NCBI RefSeq assembly: GCF_002847445.1
Contig: NZ_CP025432.1
Span: forward strand, 62,001-126,000
Direction: 5' to 3'
DNA from: Paracoccus zhejiangensis
GTDB lineage: Bacteria > Pseudomonadota > Alphaproteobacteria > Rhodobacterales > Rhodobacteraceae
Length of the DNA stretch: 64,000 bases
Made by a program: the position numbers and the translations under genes. Of this stretch, positions 1-11,600 are shown one piece after another. Below the pieces are notes generated by a model. It ran no database searches and was not told where the DNA came from. It saw only the letters and a list, made by a program, of their open reading frames with translations. Position 1 is the first letter of the stretch. Every line of letters begins with the position of its first letter.

Positions 1-65
1 GGGCTGATCGAAAGCAGTCCCTGAGCTGATCTCGGCAGATCCTCCGCAACCGAAAGGAAAGGGTC

Positions 66-800
66 ATGACACCGCTCGCGGCAAGCCCGCTCACCCGAAA
101 ACTCTCGGCATTTGTCGCTTTGTCAGAGGCCGAACTTGCGGTGCTAGCGCGTCTGCACGGGCGTCGGCGGTCTTTTGTCGCCGGGCGAGACATGGCGCAT
201 CAGGGGCAATCGGATCAGGCCGCCTTCATCCTGTCCGCTGGCTGGGTCTGCTCTTACAAGATCCAACCGGATGGAACGCGGCAGATCGTCGATTTTCAGG
301 TGCCCGGCGATTTTCTGGGATTGCGAAGCGTGCTTTTGCGTACCTCAGACCACAGTTTCGAGCCTGTCGTGGACGTAGAGGCTGCCGAAGTCTTGACGGG
401 CGATCTGCTCGAGGCGTTCGCGCAGACACCGCGGCTCGCAACGGCCATCCTTTGGGCGGCATCGCGGGATGAGGCGATGGTGGTTGAACATCTCGTCGGG
501 ATTGGGCGGCGGGAAGCGGGTGCGCGTATGGCGCATTTCCTGCTGGAGTTGGGATCGCGACTGGCTCTGGTGGGCATGGGGAGTAAGGAGGGGTACGACT
601 GCCCGCTTACGCAATATCACCTTGCCGACGCGCTTGGATTGAGCGCTGTCCATGTGAACCGTGTGTTGCGGCAATTGCGCGAAAGCGGTCTGGTGACTTT
701 CCGGGACGGTCACGTGACGTTTCACGACTACAGCGGGTTGGTGGATCTCGCCGAGTTTGATCCGGCGTATCTGGATCAGACCGGGCCGCTTTTAAAATGA
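66..800 (+). CDS. Crp/Fnr-family transcriptional regulator
   Basis: A 244-aa protein with the two-domain layout of the Crp/Fnr superfamily: an N-terminal cyclic-nucleotide-binding-like beta-barrel (about residues 15-125), a long dimer helix, and a C-terminal winged helix-turn-helix (about 170-225, with LTQYHLADALGLS and HVNRVLRQLRESGLV). No cysteine cluster like that of Fnr is visible near the N-terminus, so it is not an oxygen-sensing Fe-S protein; the ligand is unknown. A purine-rich ribosome site (aaaggaaaggg) lies just upstream of the ATG. It stands alone, with no obvious operon partner, so its target is not deducible here. Confidence 0.85.
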   Translation: MTPLAASPLTRKLSAFVALSEAELAVLARLHGRRRSFVAGRDMAHQGQSDQAAFILSAGWVCSYKIQPDGTRQIVDFQVPGDFLGLRSVLLRTSDHSFEPVVDVEAAEVLTGDLLEAFAQTPRLATAILWAASRDEAMVVEHLVGIGRREAGARMAHFLLELGSRLALVGMGSKEGYDCPLTQYHLADALGLSAVHVNRVLRQLRESGLVTFRDGHVTFHDYSGLVDLAEFDPAYLDQTGPLLK

Positions 801-858
801 TAGAGTCGCCCTCAGTCTTCAGCAAGCGTCTCAGAAGGTCGCGGCAGGCGCTTGACCG

Positions 859-1047
859 TTACTCAAGCGCGCTTCTGGCGGCGTCGAGTTCCACGTTCGT
901 CTCGGCTTCGCTCATTTCTTTTCGAGCTTTTTGAGCTGCGAGTAGGTGCTGGAGCGCGGCATCTTTCTTCGAACCTGCAGGCGCGTCATTGCACGCGGTT
1001 TCGACGGATTTCATCTTCAGGGAGGGTCTACTCATATCCATCGTCAT
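859..1047 (-). CDS. small hypothetical protein (62 aa)
   Basis: A 62-aa hydrophilic, Ala/Glu-rich, probably helical protein (ends VELDAARSALE). It has two cysteine-free predicted helices and a single Cys near residue 19. The ATG is preceded by a good ribosome site (AAGGACAA about 8 nt upstream). No family was recognised. It is convergent with the Crp-type regulator gene and its start lies about 60 bp from the IS256 insertion, so the IS may have separated it from upstream promoter sequence. Confidence 0.5.
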   Translation of the reverse strand: MTMDMSRPSLKMKSVETACNDAPAGSKKDAALQHLLAAQKARKEMSEAETNVELDAARSALE

Positions 1048-1110
1048 TATCTTGTCCTTTCATTGATCTGCCGGGAAATAAGAAGCGCACGGACATACCG
1101 ACCTTTTGGG

Positions 1111-1118
1111 AAAAGTAT
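1111..1118. repeat. 8-bp target-site duplication of the IS256-family element
   Basis: AAAAGTAT sits immediately left of the insertion sequence and is repeated exactly at 2512-2519 immediately right of it. An 8-bp duplication is typical for the IS256 family. Exact conservation of both copies indicates a simple, relatively recent insertion with no later rearrangement at this site. Confidence 0.9.
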
Positions 1119-2511
1119 GGTGGTGTCGCGAATGCTGTGGAAATTCCCTGGCGGCGCGGTCCGGGCATGTGCAGGCTCGGTTTTTCAGGCGGCGAGGTCA
1201 AGAGGCATCGGTTCTATGGGCTGAGACAGGGTCTCCCATCCATCGACCTTGCGCATCTGGATCTGTCCGGAAGCGAGTAGCGCCCAGAGCAGCATCGGGA
1301 CGGTCTCGGCGCAGGGCAGCACGGTCTGGGTCTTGATGCGGCGGCGGAATTCCTCGTTCAGACGTTCGATGGCGTTGGTCGTGCGGGCGGACTTCCATTG
1401 CGACGGATCCAGGCGGGTGAAGGCGAACAGCCGCGCCCCGGCTTCTTCAAGGCTGTCGGCCATCGCCCGGCACTTGAGCCGCCACTTGCGCAGGAAAGCC
1501 TTGCGGCAGCGCTCCACCTCGGCGGAGGTGTCGGCGTAGATCATGTCCCGGTAGTCCTCGGTCAGCTCGTCGTGCATGTGCTTCGGGGCATGGGCCAGAA
1601 GGTTTCGGTGCTTGTGAACCGTGCAGCGCTGAATCGGCAGGTCGTCGCCCCAGAGTGCCACGAGCGCGGCTTCCAGCCCCGGAGCGCCGTCGACGATCAC
1701 GAATTCGGGCCGTTTCAGGCCCCGGGCATCAAGATCATCGAGGAACTGGCGCCAGGCTGCCGTGCTCTCCCCGCCCATGTTCCTGATGGAAAGCAGCACC
1801 TTCTGCCCGTCGCGGCGCACGCCGATGGCGGCCAGCACCGAGATGTTCGTGGCTTTGCGGTCGAGCCGGGTCTTGATCACGGTGCCGTCGAGGATCAGAC
1901 GGACGATGTCCTCATCGGCCAGACTGCGGGCACACCAGGCGTCCCAGTCCACCTTCACCTTGCGCCAGGCGCGGCTCACCACGTCCTTGCTGACGGCGCC
2001 CTCGAACAGCCCGAACAGCGCCCGCTTCACGCGCCGGGTGTTGGTGCCGGCGAGATAGACCGCGGCGATCAGGGCCTCGGCCTTCTTTGTCAGCCGCTGA
2101 TAACGGGGCAGCGCCTTCGAGCGCCATTCCGTTACCTTGCCTGCGTCGTCCTCGATCCGGGCGCGCGGCACCCGCACCGTTTCAGTCCCGAAGGTGCCGG
2201 TGAGTTGCCGTTCGCGGTGCCCGTGGCGATAGCCTTTCGCCGGGCCGTCGCCCCGATCGTAGCGAAGGCGGCCGAGAAAGCCCGCCAGCTCCTCTTCGAA
2301 AACGGCTTCGATGGTCGCGCGGACGTTGGCCCGGAGCCGCTCCTCGATCGGGTCGAACCCGGCCTCCCCGGCCAGTAGCGCAAAGCTCGCAGTGTCGGTA
2401 ATCTGGTTCATGGCGTGATCTCCCTGGCGGTTGCCGCCGCCGGTTGGGTGGGTGGATGTTCACCCGGAGATTACGCCGCCTTCAAATTTCCACCACTTCC
2501 GAGACACGACC
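1119..2511 (-). mobile_element. complete IS256-family insertion sequence (1393 bp)
   Basis: The element carries one transposase gene on the minus strand and is bounded by imperfect terminal inverted repeats of about 37 bp (1119-1155 and the reverse complement of 2475-2511; 27 of 37 positions match, including the inner block GTGGAAATT). Exact 8-bp direct duplications flank it. Size, duplication length and a single DDE transposase all fit IS256. Because ends, transposase and duplications are intact, it is probably still active. An exact 24-bp copy of its left tip recurs at 14693-14716. Confidence 0.92.
1185..2411 (-). CDS. IS256-family DDE transposase
   Basis: A 408-aa mutator-type transposase, the normal length for IS256. 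Recognisable blocks include the N-terminal FLGRLRYDRGDGPAKGYRHG region and the catalytic-core segments LILDGTVIKTRLD (first Asp), EFVIVDGAPGLEAAL (second Asp) and the terminal NAIERLNEEFRRRIKTQ (catalytic Glu) common to the family. The ORF is uninterrupted and lies wholly within the inverted repeats. It catalyses cut-out and integration of the element. Confidence 0.95.
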   Translation of the reverse strand: MNQITDTASFALLAGEAGFDPIEERLRANVRATIEAVFEEELAGFLGRLRYDRGDGPAKGYRHGHRERQLTGTFGTETVRVPRARIEDDAGKVTEWRSKALPRYQRLTKKAEALIAAVYLAGTNTRRVKRALFGLFEGAVSKDVVSRAWRKVKVDWDAWCARSLADEDIVRLILDGTVIKTRLDRKATNISVLAAIGVRRDGQKVLLSIRNMGGESTAAWRQFLDDLDARGLKRPEFVIVDGAPGLEAALVALWGDDLPIQRCTVHKHRNLLAHAPKHMHDELTEDYRDMIYADTSAEVERCRKAFLRKWRLKCRAMADSLEEAGARLFAFTRLDPSQWKSARTTNAIERLNEEFRRRIKTQTVLPCAETVPMLLWALLASGQIQMRKVDGWETLSQPIEPMPLDLAA

Positions 2512-2798
2512 AAAAGTATGCCCCCGCGCCTCTCAGGTACTCGGAAATACTGTGCCCCCAAAAGTACGGTGGGCACATCTCCATATACGGCTTCTCAGAA
2601 CTTGGCGGCACTGACGCAGATTAGCCCGGGCGCTTGGCGCAGCTCGATCTTGTTCACGACTAGCTCTCGTTCAACTGAACGCAGTCGAATTCGGCCCCAG
2701 CACAGCGGTTTTGACCGGGAGGTATCGAGACTATGCACATGTCGTGATCACTCTTCGCCATCTTAGAAAGTTTCCGGGCTGCTCTTTCATCGGCTGAT

Positions 2799-4580
2799 TT
2801 AGAAGGGAAAGAACATCGGAATTGTCAGAACTGCGGCGGCCCCCACGATGATGTTCATTGGGAGACCGATCTTGATGAAGTCCGTGAACTTGTAGTTGCC
2901 CGCACCATAGACCAGTGTGTTGGTCTGATAGCCGATCGGGGTCGCGAAGCTTGCGCTCGCTCCGAACATGACTGCGACAACGAAGGGGCGTGGATCAACC
3001 CCGATCTGGTCCGCCAGTCCGATCGCCAGAGGGGTCACGACGACCCCGACCGCACTGTTGGTGACCGCCTCCGTCAAGGTCGAAGCGAGCAAATAGACCG
3101 CGGCCAGGGCGATGATCGGGGGCATGTCCGCAAGCGGCGGGGCAATGGCACCGACGATCAAGGCAATCGCGCCCGAGTGCTGCAGCCCCGCACCAACCAC
3201 CAGCATCGAGAAGATCAGAACGAGCACGCCCGCGTCGATGGAACTCCAGGCCTCATCGTTGTCGATGCAGCGCAGGACGAGGATGAAGGCCACGGCGACG
3301 AGGGAAACAAGGCTGATGTCCGCCACACCGATGGCGGCCAGGGCCACCACTGCAAACAGTGCCGCAAGCGCGAGCGGGGCCTTGCCGCGTCGGAAGGGGC
3401 GCCCTCCGGCCATCGTGACGCCAGCCAGGTCCCCGGCCTCGATCAGGCGGTCGTAGCTTTCGTCGGTTCCCTCCAATAGCAGTTTGTCCGCAGGTCTGAG
3501 GAGCGTGGTCGAGAGGTCGGGGCCGAGGCTTTCCCCATGACGATGTGCCCCAAGGACACGCATGCCATACCTGAACCCGATGGTCAGTTGCGCGATCCGT
3601 ACACCGCGGCTGCGATGCGAGAGCGTGACGATCGCCTCCGCGACTGTTGTTTCGGCACTATCCCCGGCTGTCGGCCCCTGACGCAGTCCGACATCCCATC
3701 CTTTCCTGTTTCTCAACGTCAGCAGTTCGGAGGTGCGGATAACCGCGATCAGCCGGTCACCAGCGGCAAGGATGTGATCGAGCACGTCGTCACGCCTAAC
3801 CTCTGCACCGGAACGTATTCCGACCACCGTCACACCCGGGCGGGTCAGATCATCGATATCCCCCAAGGCGTGACCCAGCCCCCAGAAATCATCCTTTGGA
3901 CGCAACTCGGTCAGGAAATCCGCCTCACCTGCCGCACCCAGATCCGTCTGATCCTTGCGGTTGGGAAGCAGGAGCGGTCCGAGTAGCAGCAGGGTCAATC
4001 CGCCGGTGGCCGCGGCCACCAGACCGACCGGTGTGATTTCCAGAATTGAGAAGGGCGCCAGCCCGATCTCTCTGGCAACGCCATCGACCAGCAGATTGGT
4101 CGAGGTTCCGATCAGCGTGCAGGTCCCGCCGAGCACCGCCATGTAAGAGAGCGGGATCAACAGGCGTGTCGCTGCGAGGCCGAGGCTTTGGGCCAGTCTT
4201 ATGGCGACCGGGATCAGCACCAGGACGACAGGTGTGTTGTTCATGAGCGCCGAGGCCACGAGGGTCGAAGCCAGAAACACGCCCGTTGCCGCAATGGGGC
4301 GCTGGCCGGCGGCGGCTACGACCCGGTTTGCCAGTACATCGAGCAACCCGGTGCGGACGAGGGCGCCGCTGAGGATAAACATCGCGGCGATGGTGATCGG
4401 TGCGGGATTCGAAAAAACCGACAGAACAGTGTCTTGAGGCACCAGTCCAAAAACGACAAACAACGCCGCGACCGCTGCGGCCGTCACCTCGGGGGCGAAC
4501 CGCTCATAAAGGAAACCCGCGAAGAGAACCAGAAGAAGCGCGAGCGCAAGATAAGGCTCGTAGGTGGGCAGGTGTGTCAT
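2799..4580 (-). CDS. SLC13/DASS-family anion permease with two RCK-C (TrkA-C) domains
   Basis: A 593-aa inner-membrane protein. Hydrophobic helices fill residues 1-210 and 395-593. A soluble cytoplasmic middle (about 215-390) reads as two successive TrkA-C/RCK-C modules (for example VTVVGIRSGAEVRRDDVLDH and GMRVLGAHRHGESLG). This architecture is the SLC13-type permease family, whose members carry sulfate, dicarboxylates or similar anions; the substrate here cannot be assigned. The start is supported by GGAGACTCCGGA upstream of the ATG. It is the last of a leftward set with the transglutaminase-like and glucan-synthase genes. Confidence 0.88.
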   Translation of the reverse strand: MTHLPTYEPYLALALLLVLFAGFLYERFAPEVTAAAVAALFVVFGLVPQDTVLSVFSNPAPITIAAMFILSGALVRTGLLDVLANRVVAAAGQRPIAATGVFLASTLVASALMNNTPVVLVLIPVAIRLAQSLGLAATRLLIPLSYMAVLGGTCTLIGTSTNLLVDGVAREIGLAPFSILEITPVGLVAAATGGLTLLLLGPLLLPNRKDQTDLGAAGEADFLTELRPKDDFWGLGHALGDIDDLTRPGVTVVGIRSGAEVRRDDVLDHILAAGDRLIAVIRTSELLTLRNRKGWDVGLRQGPTAGDSAETTVAEAIVTLSHRSRGVRIAQLTIGFRYGMRVLGAHRHGESLGPDLSTTLLRPADKLLLEGTDESYDRLIEAGDLAGVTMAGGRPFRRGKAPLALAALFAVVALAAIGVADISLVSLVAVAFILVLRCIDNDEAWSSIDAGVLVLIFSMLVVGAGLQHSGAIALIVGAIAPPLADMPPIIALAAVYLLASTLTEAVTNSAVGVVVTPLAIGLADQIGVDPRPFVVAVMFGASASFATPIGYQTNTLVYGAGNYKFTDFIKIGLPMNIIVGAAAVLTIPMFFPF

Positions 4581-4713
4581 TCCGGAGTCTCCAGTGCATT
4601 GACGGCGGAGAGGTCCTGACGTCGCGCAATATGTGGTCTTTCGTTCTCACTCTACCCCGAAAACCGACGCGGAGCGCTCCTCGATCGGTCGCCGCGGACC
4701 GGGGTTGCGGTGA

Positions 4714-5586
4714 TCAGTATTCGATGACCACGTGGCGCACCTCAACGGTCATGCTTCGCTGGGTGTTTCCCGACCCCGTGAAGCTCCCAGTGACCGGGAC
4801 GACCTGATGAATGCCACGGGCGACCGCCACGGGAATGAGGTTCTTTGATCCGACGCTCCGGTTTGTAGGGTCGAACGCGACCCAGCCGGCACCGGGAATG
4901 AAGACTTCGGCCCAGGCATGGGTAGAACCCGCCCCTTCAGATCCGACAAGGCGCGTCTCGGGATCGAAGAGATAGCCGGAAACGATGCGGGCACCGAAAC
5001 TGAGCGTGCGCGCGGCTTCGGCAAACAACACCGCAAAGTCACGGCATGAGCCCCAACCGCGGGAAAATGTTTCCAGCGGCGACTGTGTCCCTTCCATCTC
5101 TCGCCCCTGATATGCGATCTGCGTCGACACCCCGTTGGCGATATCCTTGAGCAGAGACAACGTATCCGTGGGGCGTTGAAGGACGAAGCCCTCGACCCAG
5201 CTGGAAAACTTGCCGTCAGGGTCGGGATATTGTGGCGCCGTCAGGGCGCCGAGGTCGGCCCAGTCGTCGCCTGAATAAAGGAAGGGAAAGCTGATTGCCT
5301 CCGCCGCTATGGCGAATACCGGCCACACCGCGGCGGTCAGATCGACGGTTGCACGGCTTTCGATGATCAGATGGTCGCTCGGCTGATTGAACTGCGCCGT
5401 GGCGACCGCATTGCCCGCAACGTCATGGGCCCAGGTGATATCGGCATGGGGCGTGAGGATGATCTCATGCGACAGCAGCCGCAGGTCCCGGGCTTCGCGC
5501 GGGCGCAGCATCATTCGATGAGGTCCAAGCAGAACGGGTTCGCCGTAGCGGTATTCGGTCTTGTGATAGGTCATCAGCGTGGTCAC
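4714..5586 (-). CDS. transglutaminase-like cysteine peptidase family protein
   Basis: A 290-aa protein with a bacterial transglutaminase N-terminal beta domain (about residues 1-85) followed by a transglutaminase-like core. The expected catalytic triad is visible: Cys in GWGSCRDFA (about 180), His in STHAWAEVF (about 224) and Asp in AFDPTNRS (about 239). No signal peptide is evident. A GTG start is preferred because AAGG sits about 9 nt upstream. Members are often fused to or neighbour peptidoglycan or glucan enzymes; the substrate here is unknown. It is 72 bp downstream of the cyclic glucan synthase and probably co-transcribed with it. Confidence 0.88.
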   Translation of the reverse strand: MTTLMTYHKTEYRYGEPVLLGPHRMMLRPREARDLRLLSHEIILTPHADITWAHDVAGNAVATAQFNQPSDHLIIESRATVDLTAAVWPVFAIAAEAISFPFLYSGDDWADLGALTAPQYPDPDGKFSSWVEGFVLQRPTDTLSLLKDIANGVSTQIAYQGREMEGTQSPLETFSRGWGSCRDFAVLFAEAARTLSFGARIVSGYLFDPETRLVGSEGAGSTHAWAEVFIPGAGWVAFDPTNRSVGSKNLIPVAVARGIHQVVPVTGSFTGSGNTQRSMTVEVRHVVIEY

Positions 5587-5658
5587 GTTAGGTGCCTTTC
5601 GGCTGCAATGCGGTCACCCGGAGTCGGGTCGGTGGGGTGGCGTCGGTTGGACAGGCGG

Positions 5659-8600
5659 TCAATCCGGCGGGATCGGGAGCACAGAACTGTCGATTTCGGC
5701 TGACGTCTCGGTCGACACAAGGGGGCCGAGAGTCAGGTTCAGGTCGTGAGACCCGCCGTCGAGCGGCAGGAACACCGCCGGCCCGGCCGTGATGGGGTGG
5801 CCATCCAGCGTGGCTCTCGGATGATCCGCTCTCTCGATCCGGATCCTACAAGACGTGCCCGCCACCCTCAGCGTCATGGAAAATCCCGGCCAGTCGGGTG
5901 GCATGGTGGGGGCGATCCGCAGACGGTCTCCGTCCCGGGTCACGCCGAGGATGCCTTCGATGGCCGCACGGTGCATCCAGGCGGCCGCGCCCGTGTACCA
6001 GCTCCAGCCGCCGCGTCCGATATGCGGGGCAACGGAATAGACATCGGCGGCGACCGCATAAGGTTCCGTCCTGTAGCGCTGTACGTCCTCAGGCGACCGG
6101 GCGTGATTGATCGGATTGAGCATCGCGAAGAGCTCCGCAGCGCGCGCTCCATCCCCCAGTCGCGCCCAGGCCAGAATGGCCCACATCGCGGCATGGCTGT
6201 ATTGCCCGCCATTCTCGCGCAGCCCCGGCGGATAGCCGGCGATGTAGCCCGGATCCTGCGAGCCCGAGTCGGGACCGATCCCGAAAGGCGGCGTGAACAG
6301 CCGCGCCAGATCGTTTTCGCGATCGACCAGAAGGCTGTCGACGGACTCCATCGCGCGCCGCGCGCGGTCGCGATCTGCCTGTCCGGACAACACCGCCCAG
6401 CTTTGCGGGATCGAGTCGATGCAACAGGCCGGGGAGCCGGCCGCTCCCAGCCATGTTCCGTCATCGAAGGTCGCGCGGCGGTACCAGTCCCCATCCCAGG
6501 TATGGGTCTCCATGGAGAGGCGCAGCGTTTCGGCCTGCTCGAGCCAGCGCCGTGCCCGGGCCGGATCGCGCTTTTCCGCAAGCGGCACGAAGGCGCCGAG
6601 CGTCTGCAGCAGCAGCCAGCCCAGCCAGACGCTTTCGCCGCGGCCGGCGGCGCCGACGCGGTTCATCCCGTCGTTCCAGTCGCCGCTGCCGATCAGCGGC
6701 AGACCGTGCTCCCCGGTCAGGCTGAGTGCGCGGTCCAGCCCCAGGGCGCAATGATCGAACAGCGCCGCACCGTGGCCCGCATCGTCGGGCAGGAAGAACG
6801 CGTCGTGCTCGGTCTCTCCGAGGCGATGCCCTTCGAGGAAGGGCACCTGTTCGTCCAGTATCGCCCTGTCGCCCGTACTCGTCACATAGGCGGCGACAGC
6901 ATGGCCGAGCCAAACGCAATCGTCGGAAATGCGCGTCCGTACCCCCTGGCCGGAATGCGGCAGCCACCAGTGCTGCACGTCGCCTTCCGGGAACTGGCGG
7001 GCGGCGACCCGCAGCAGATGCGCGCGGTTGCGGTCGGGGCGCGTCAGCATGAAGGCCATGTTGTCCTGCAGCTGGTCGCGGAACCCGTAGGCGCCGCTTG
7101 CCTGGTAGAAGGCCGCGCGCGCCTCGATCCGGCAGGCGAGCGCCTGATAGGGCAGCCAGCCGTTGACCATGATATCCATCGCCCGGTCCGGCGTCTCGAT
7201 CCGGAGATCGCCCAGCGTGTCGTCCCAATAGGTCTGTACCGCGGCCAGTTCGGCCTGCATGTCGGCGGACCGCAGCCTTTTCAGAAGCGGGACGACCGCC
7301 GCCGCGTCTGCGCATTGGCCGAGAAGATGGACGAGCTCAATGCTCTCGCCAGGGGCCAAGGTCAGGGTCTTCATCATCGCGAGGCAGGGATCGAGCCCCG
7401 CTCCGACCCGCCCCGACATGACGGCGCCCCGGCGTAGTGCGGCGGGATCGGCATGGCTGCCGCCCGAGCCCAGAAATTCGGTGCGATCTCCTGTCCAGGC
7501 CTCGGCCGGACCGGAAGGCGCGTTGAGCGCCGCGAACATCACCCGGCCGGGAAAGGTAGTGTTCCATGGATTCTGGACCAGAAGCGCGCCAGTTTCCGGC
7601 TCGTGCGAGGTCACGAGGAACGGGGCCGAGGCGGCGCGCGATTGACCCATGACGGGTTCGCTATAGGTGACGACGCTCAACCTCCGGGGCTGCGTCCCTG
7701 TATTGCGCAGGAACAGCCGCGAGACCCTGACCGGATCGGCGCGCGGCACGAACTGTACCAATTCGCAGTCGATGCCATTCGCCTGATGCTCGAACCGGCT
7801 GTAGCCGAAGCCGTGGCGCACGATGTGCGGACCGGCCCTTGCAGAAAGCGGCAGAGGGCGCGCAGTCGGTGAAAACAACACGCCGCTGTCGTCGTCTCCG
7901 ATGTAGATTGCCTCGCCCGGAGGGTCTGCCACAGCATCATTGGACCAAGGCGTTAGCTGGTTGTCGCGGCTGTTCTCGGCCCAGGTAAAACCGCTGCCGC
8001 TGGCCGACACCTGGAATCCGAAGTCCGGATTGGCGATCACGTTGATCCATGGGGCAGGCGTAGTGTCCGGTGGGCCAAGGCGGATGACATATTCTCGTCC
8101 CTCCCGGTCGAACCCGCCTGTGCCATTGTAGAACTCGAGGTTCGGGCGGTCGGATGGCGGCCTGGCCTCGTCCCGCTGCGGGGCGGTTCTGTCAAGTCTG
8201 TTTGCGCGCAGTCGGAGCGCATTGGCGGGTTGCGGGGCGGGGCCAATCTGTCGCGTGTCTGCGATCATGGTGTCAGCCGTAACAGGATCGGCAAGAAGGG
8301 CGTCGAGCTGTTCGCCAATCATGCCGCGCCGGGCCAGCATCACAACCCGCGCCGCAGCCAGGAGAAGCGCCCGCGTATCTGGTGCGATCAGGTCGGAGCG
8401 CAGCGCAAACACGGCGCCCCGGGCCGGTCGCGTGTCGTCGCCGGGACGGGAATGGCTGCTGCGCAAGGCGATGTCGATGGCGGTCTGCAGATCCTTGACA
8501 TAGGAGGCCGGGTGCTCGTTGAGGATCACCAGATCGACCGCAAGCTGCCTTCCCAGCCAGTACTCGTGGGCCTGTAGCAAGGCACGAACCTGTCCGATAT

Positions 8601-11600
8601 CGGCGGGATCGTCGATGCGCAGCACCACGATCGGCAAATCGCCGGAAATCGCGAGCGGCCAAAGGCCGGATTGACGTCCGGAGCCCCGTAACAAGGTGGC
8701 AGACGGCAGGCGGAATCGGCGATCATGATAGAGGACAGGGGCGGCGAGGCGTTGGAAGTCGGCGGCTTCGGTCGGCGAGATGCCTAGATGGCGCAGTTGC
8801 ACCTGAGCCTGGGTCCAGGCCAGGGTCCGTGCGCGGTCATAGGCGCTGCGGTCGTGATGCCGGTCCATCAGATCCATCAGCGCTTCGCGGCTGTCGGCAG
8901 CCACCATCCAGACCAGGATCCGTGCGGTGCGCCCAGGCGCGATCAGGAGCCGGTTGCGCAGTGCGAAAACCGGATCCAACACCGTGCCCGTGGTTCCGGC
9001 GAGAGGCGCCGGATCGGTTATGGCGCGCGGCTGGGCCTGGTCATGATCGCGGCCGAAAGCGCTGTTGCGATCACTGTCATATTGCAGCGGCGCGACGGTC
9101 GTCCCCTCGACCACGGAGAACTGCGCCACCCAGATTTCCGGTTCCTCCGGGCTGCGCTGCCTGCGCCACGCTATCAACGCGCCGTATTCGGGCAGGAACT
9201 CGGTCTGAACGAACATCCGCGAGAAGGCCGGGTGCGCCAGTTCTGAGGCCGGATCCGCCAGCGTCAATTCGACGTAGGAGGTTACATCCAGTTCCCGGGG
9301 TTTGCGCCCGCCATTGGTCACCGACAGGCGTCGCACCTCCGCATCCGCCTCGCCCGAAACGAGAACATCCAGCACCGTTTCGAGCTGGCCTGTCCGGGCG
9401 GTGAAAGTCGCGTGATCCTCGAAGAACTGCACGTCCTGCGCGTCGGCAGTATCCGGCGCGCCAGGTCCGAACCTCTGGTCAGAGCCGTCCGAGAGATTCC
9501 GGATGTGGAGGATGGCGCCATGCGGATCCCGGGTCGCGTCCTCGCGCCAGCGGGTGAGCGCAATATCGCCCCAGCGGCTGTAACTCCCGCCCGTGGCGGT
9601 CAGCATAACCGCGTAGCGTCCATTCGACATGAGATGAGTGACCGCGGGGCCGCCCGGGGGGCCGGCAATCCGGCGGCCCCGGTCCGCTTCGGACGGCGTC
9701 GGACCGCCGGGCCTGGCGTCCTCAAGCGGCGGCAAGGCGCGGTCGATATCGCGCGGCAGCCGTTCCTGGAGCAACAGTTCGCTGGCATGGATCATCGGTT
9801 CATGGTGGAACCTCTGGCGCATCAGGCCGCCGGTCAGGGCGTTGGCGATGGCCACGATGGTCATCCCCTGATGATGCGCCATGTAGCTTTGCACCACGGC
9901 AACGCGGCGACCCGGCAGCACACGGTCGGGGGTAAAGTCGAGGGCTTCATAGAAGCCACAGAGCCCAAGGCCACCCATGGCCTCCAGGTCGTCGTAGTTC
10001 CGCCGTGCAGCACCGGGATCCAGCATCGCGGCCAGCCCGGTTGCATAGGGCGCGATCACCAGATCCCCGGCAAGTCCGCGCTTGAGCCCAAGCCCCGGCA
10101 CACCAAAGGTGGAATACTGATAGTTGAAATCCACATCCCGCGCGTTGAAACCGGATTCCGAAATGCCCCAAGGGACGCCTTGCGCCCGTCCGTAGGCGAT
10201 CTGTCTCTCGACGACCAATCGACAGGTGTGACCCAGCTGACCGCCTTCGGGTTCTTGCAGCACCAGCCCAGGCATCAGGTATTCGAACATCGAGCCGGCC
10301 CAGGAGACGAGAACGGCGCCGCCACGGGTTGCGGTGACCGTCCGCCCCAGACGGAACCAGTGCCGCAGCGGCAGATCCTGTTTGGCGACGGCGAAGAGAC
10401 TGGCCAGACGCGCCTCGGAGGCCAGGAGGTCATAGCAGGACGGATCGAGACTGCTCTCATGGACCGAGTAGCCGATGGACAGCAGCTTGCGCTCGGGGTC
10501 AAGCAGGAAGCCGAAATCCATGTCCACTGCGAGCCCACGGGCCTGCACTCCCAGCCGATGCAATTCTGCGGCCAGAGCGGCATGGTCGGCCTCAGTTGAC
10601 GCGGCATCTGTCGCGGCTTCGGCCAAGCCGTCGCGAAGCAAGGACAGCCATCGGGGCGCATGGGGGGGCATAGCCGCCGGAGGCGGAGTGGCGCGTTCGG
10701 CCTTAGCCGCCAGGCGTTGCAGGAAGGGCCAGTTCACTTCAGCCTGTTTCAGGCCATCGCGCAGCGATCCGATCGCCTCGGAGCAGGAGTCACTGAGCGG
10801 GGACATTAACCGCTCTGCGTCACGCTCCACCAGGTCAAGAAGATCGGTCAGCCCCTGAGATCTCTGACGTGGCGTCGCGCCGGAATGCGCGGCCCAGTCC
10901 TCGCAGGCGTTGGCCAGTGCGATCAGGTGGCCGGCCAGATTGCCGCTGTCCACCGACGAGACATAGGGCGGGTCGAGAACCCTGCCGTCTCGCGTGTCGT
11001 ACCAGTTGTAGAAATGCCCCTTTACCCGCGGCAGCGCTTGCATCGTGCCAAGGGTCGCGGCGATCCGGCTGGCCGCCTGACGCAGGCCGATCCAGCCGAA
11101 ATCGCGGGCTGTGACAGTGGACAGAAGATAAATCCCCATATTTGTGGGCGAAGTTCTGTGGGCGAGCGTTGCGTGTGGCTGCTCCTGAAAGTTGTCGGGG
11201 GGCAGATGGCTGTCTTCTGGCGTGACGAAGGTCTCGAAATAGTGCCATGTCGTGCGTGCGATCAGGCGCAATTCCTGGGCGTCCTGCGGGGTAAGGGCGG
11301 CGTCGGGTTGTGCGCGGGAAGGCTGACTGACTCGAAAGGCGATGAGCGGCGCGGCAAGCCAGAGGGCTGCAAAGGGCAGGATCAGGGGGAGCGCACCGGG
11401 GGCGGCCAAGCCGGCCAGGCCTGTGGTCGACAGTCCCAGCAGGATCCCCGGCGCCATGGCACGGGAAAATCCCCGCAGATCGGGGCGCGGAGCGGCCGAG
11501 ACCGAGGCCGCCGTGGTCCATTCCAGGAGATGCCGCCGTGAAACCGTCAATCGCCAGAGTGTGCGGGCGATGGCATCGAGCGCGCGCCAGGCGGCGTCGG

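Noticed and set aside
1398..2378. Long open frame antisense to the IS256 transposase
   Set aside because: Gly/Pro/His-rich translation typical of the complement of a GC-rich gene; no ribosome site or domain.
5746..7437. Open frames of 280-560 aa antisense to the glucan synthase gene
   Set aside because: They mirror the codon usage of the real gene and show low-complexity Arg/Pro/Gly composition.
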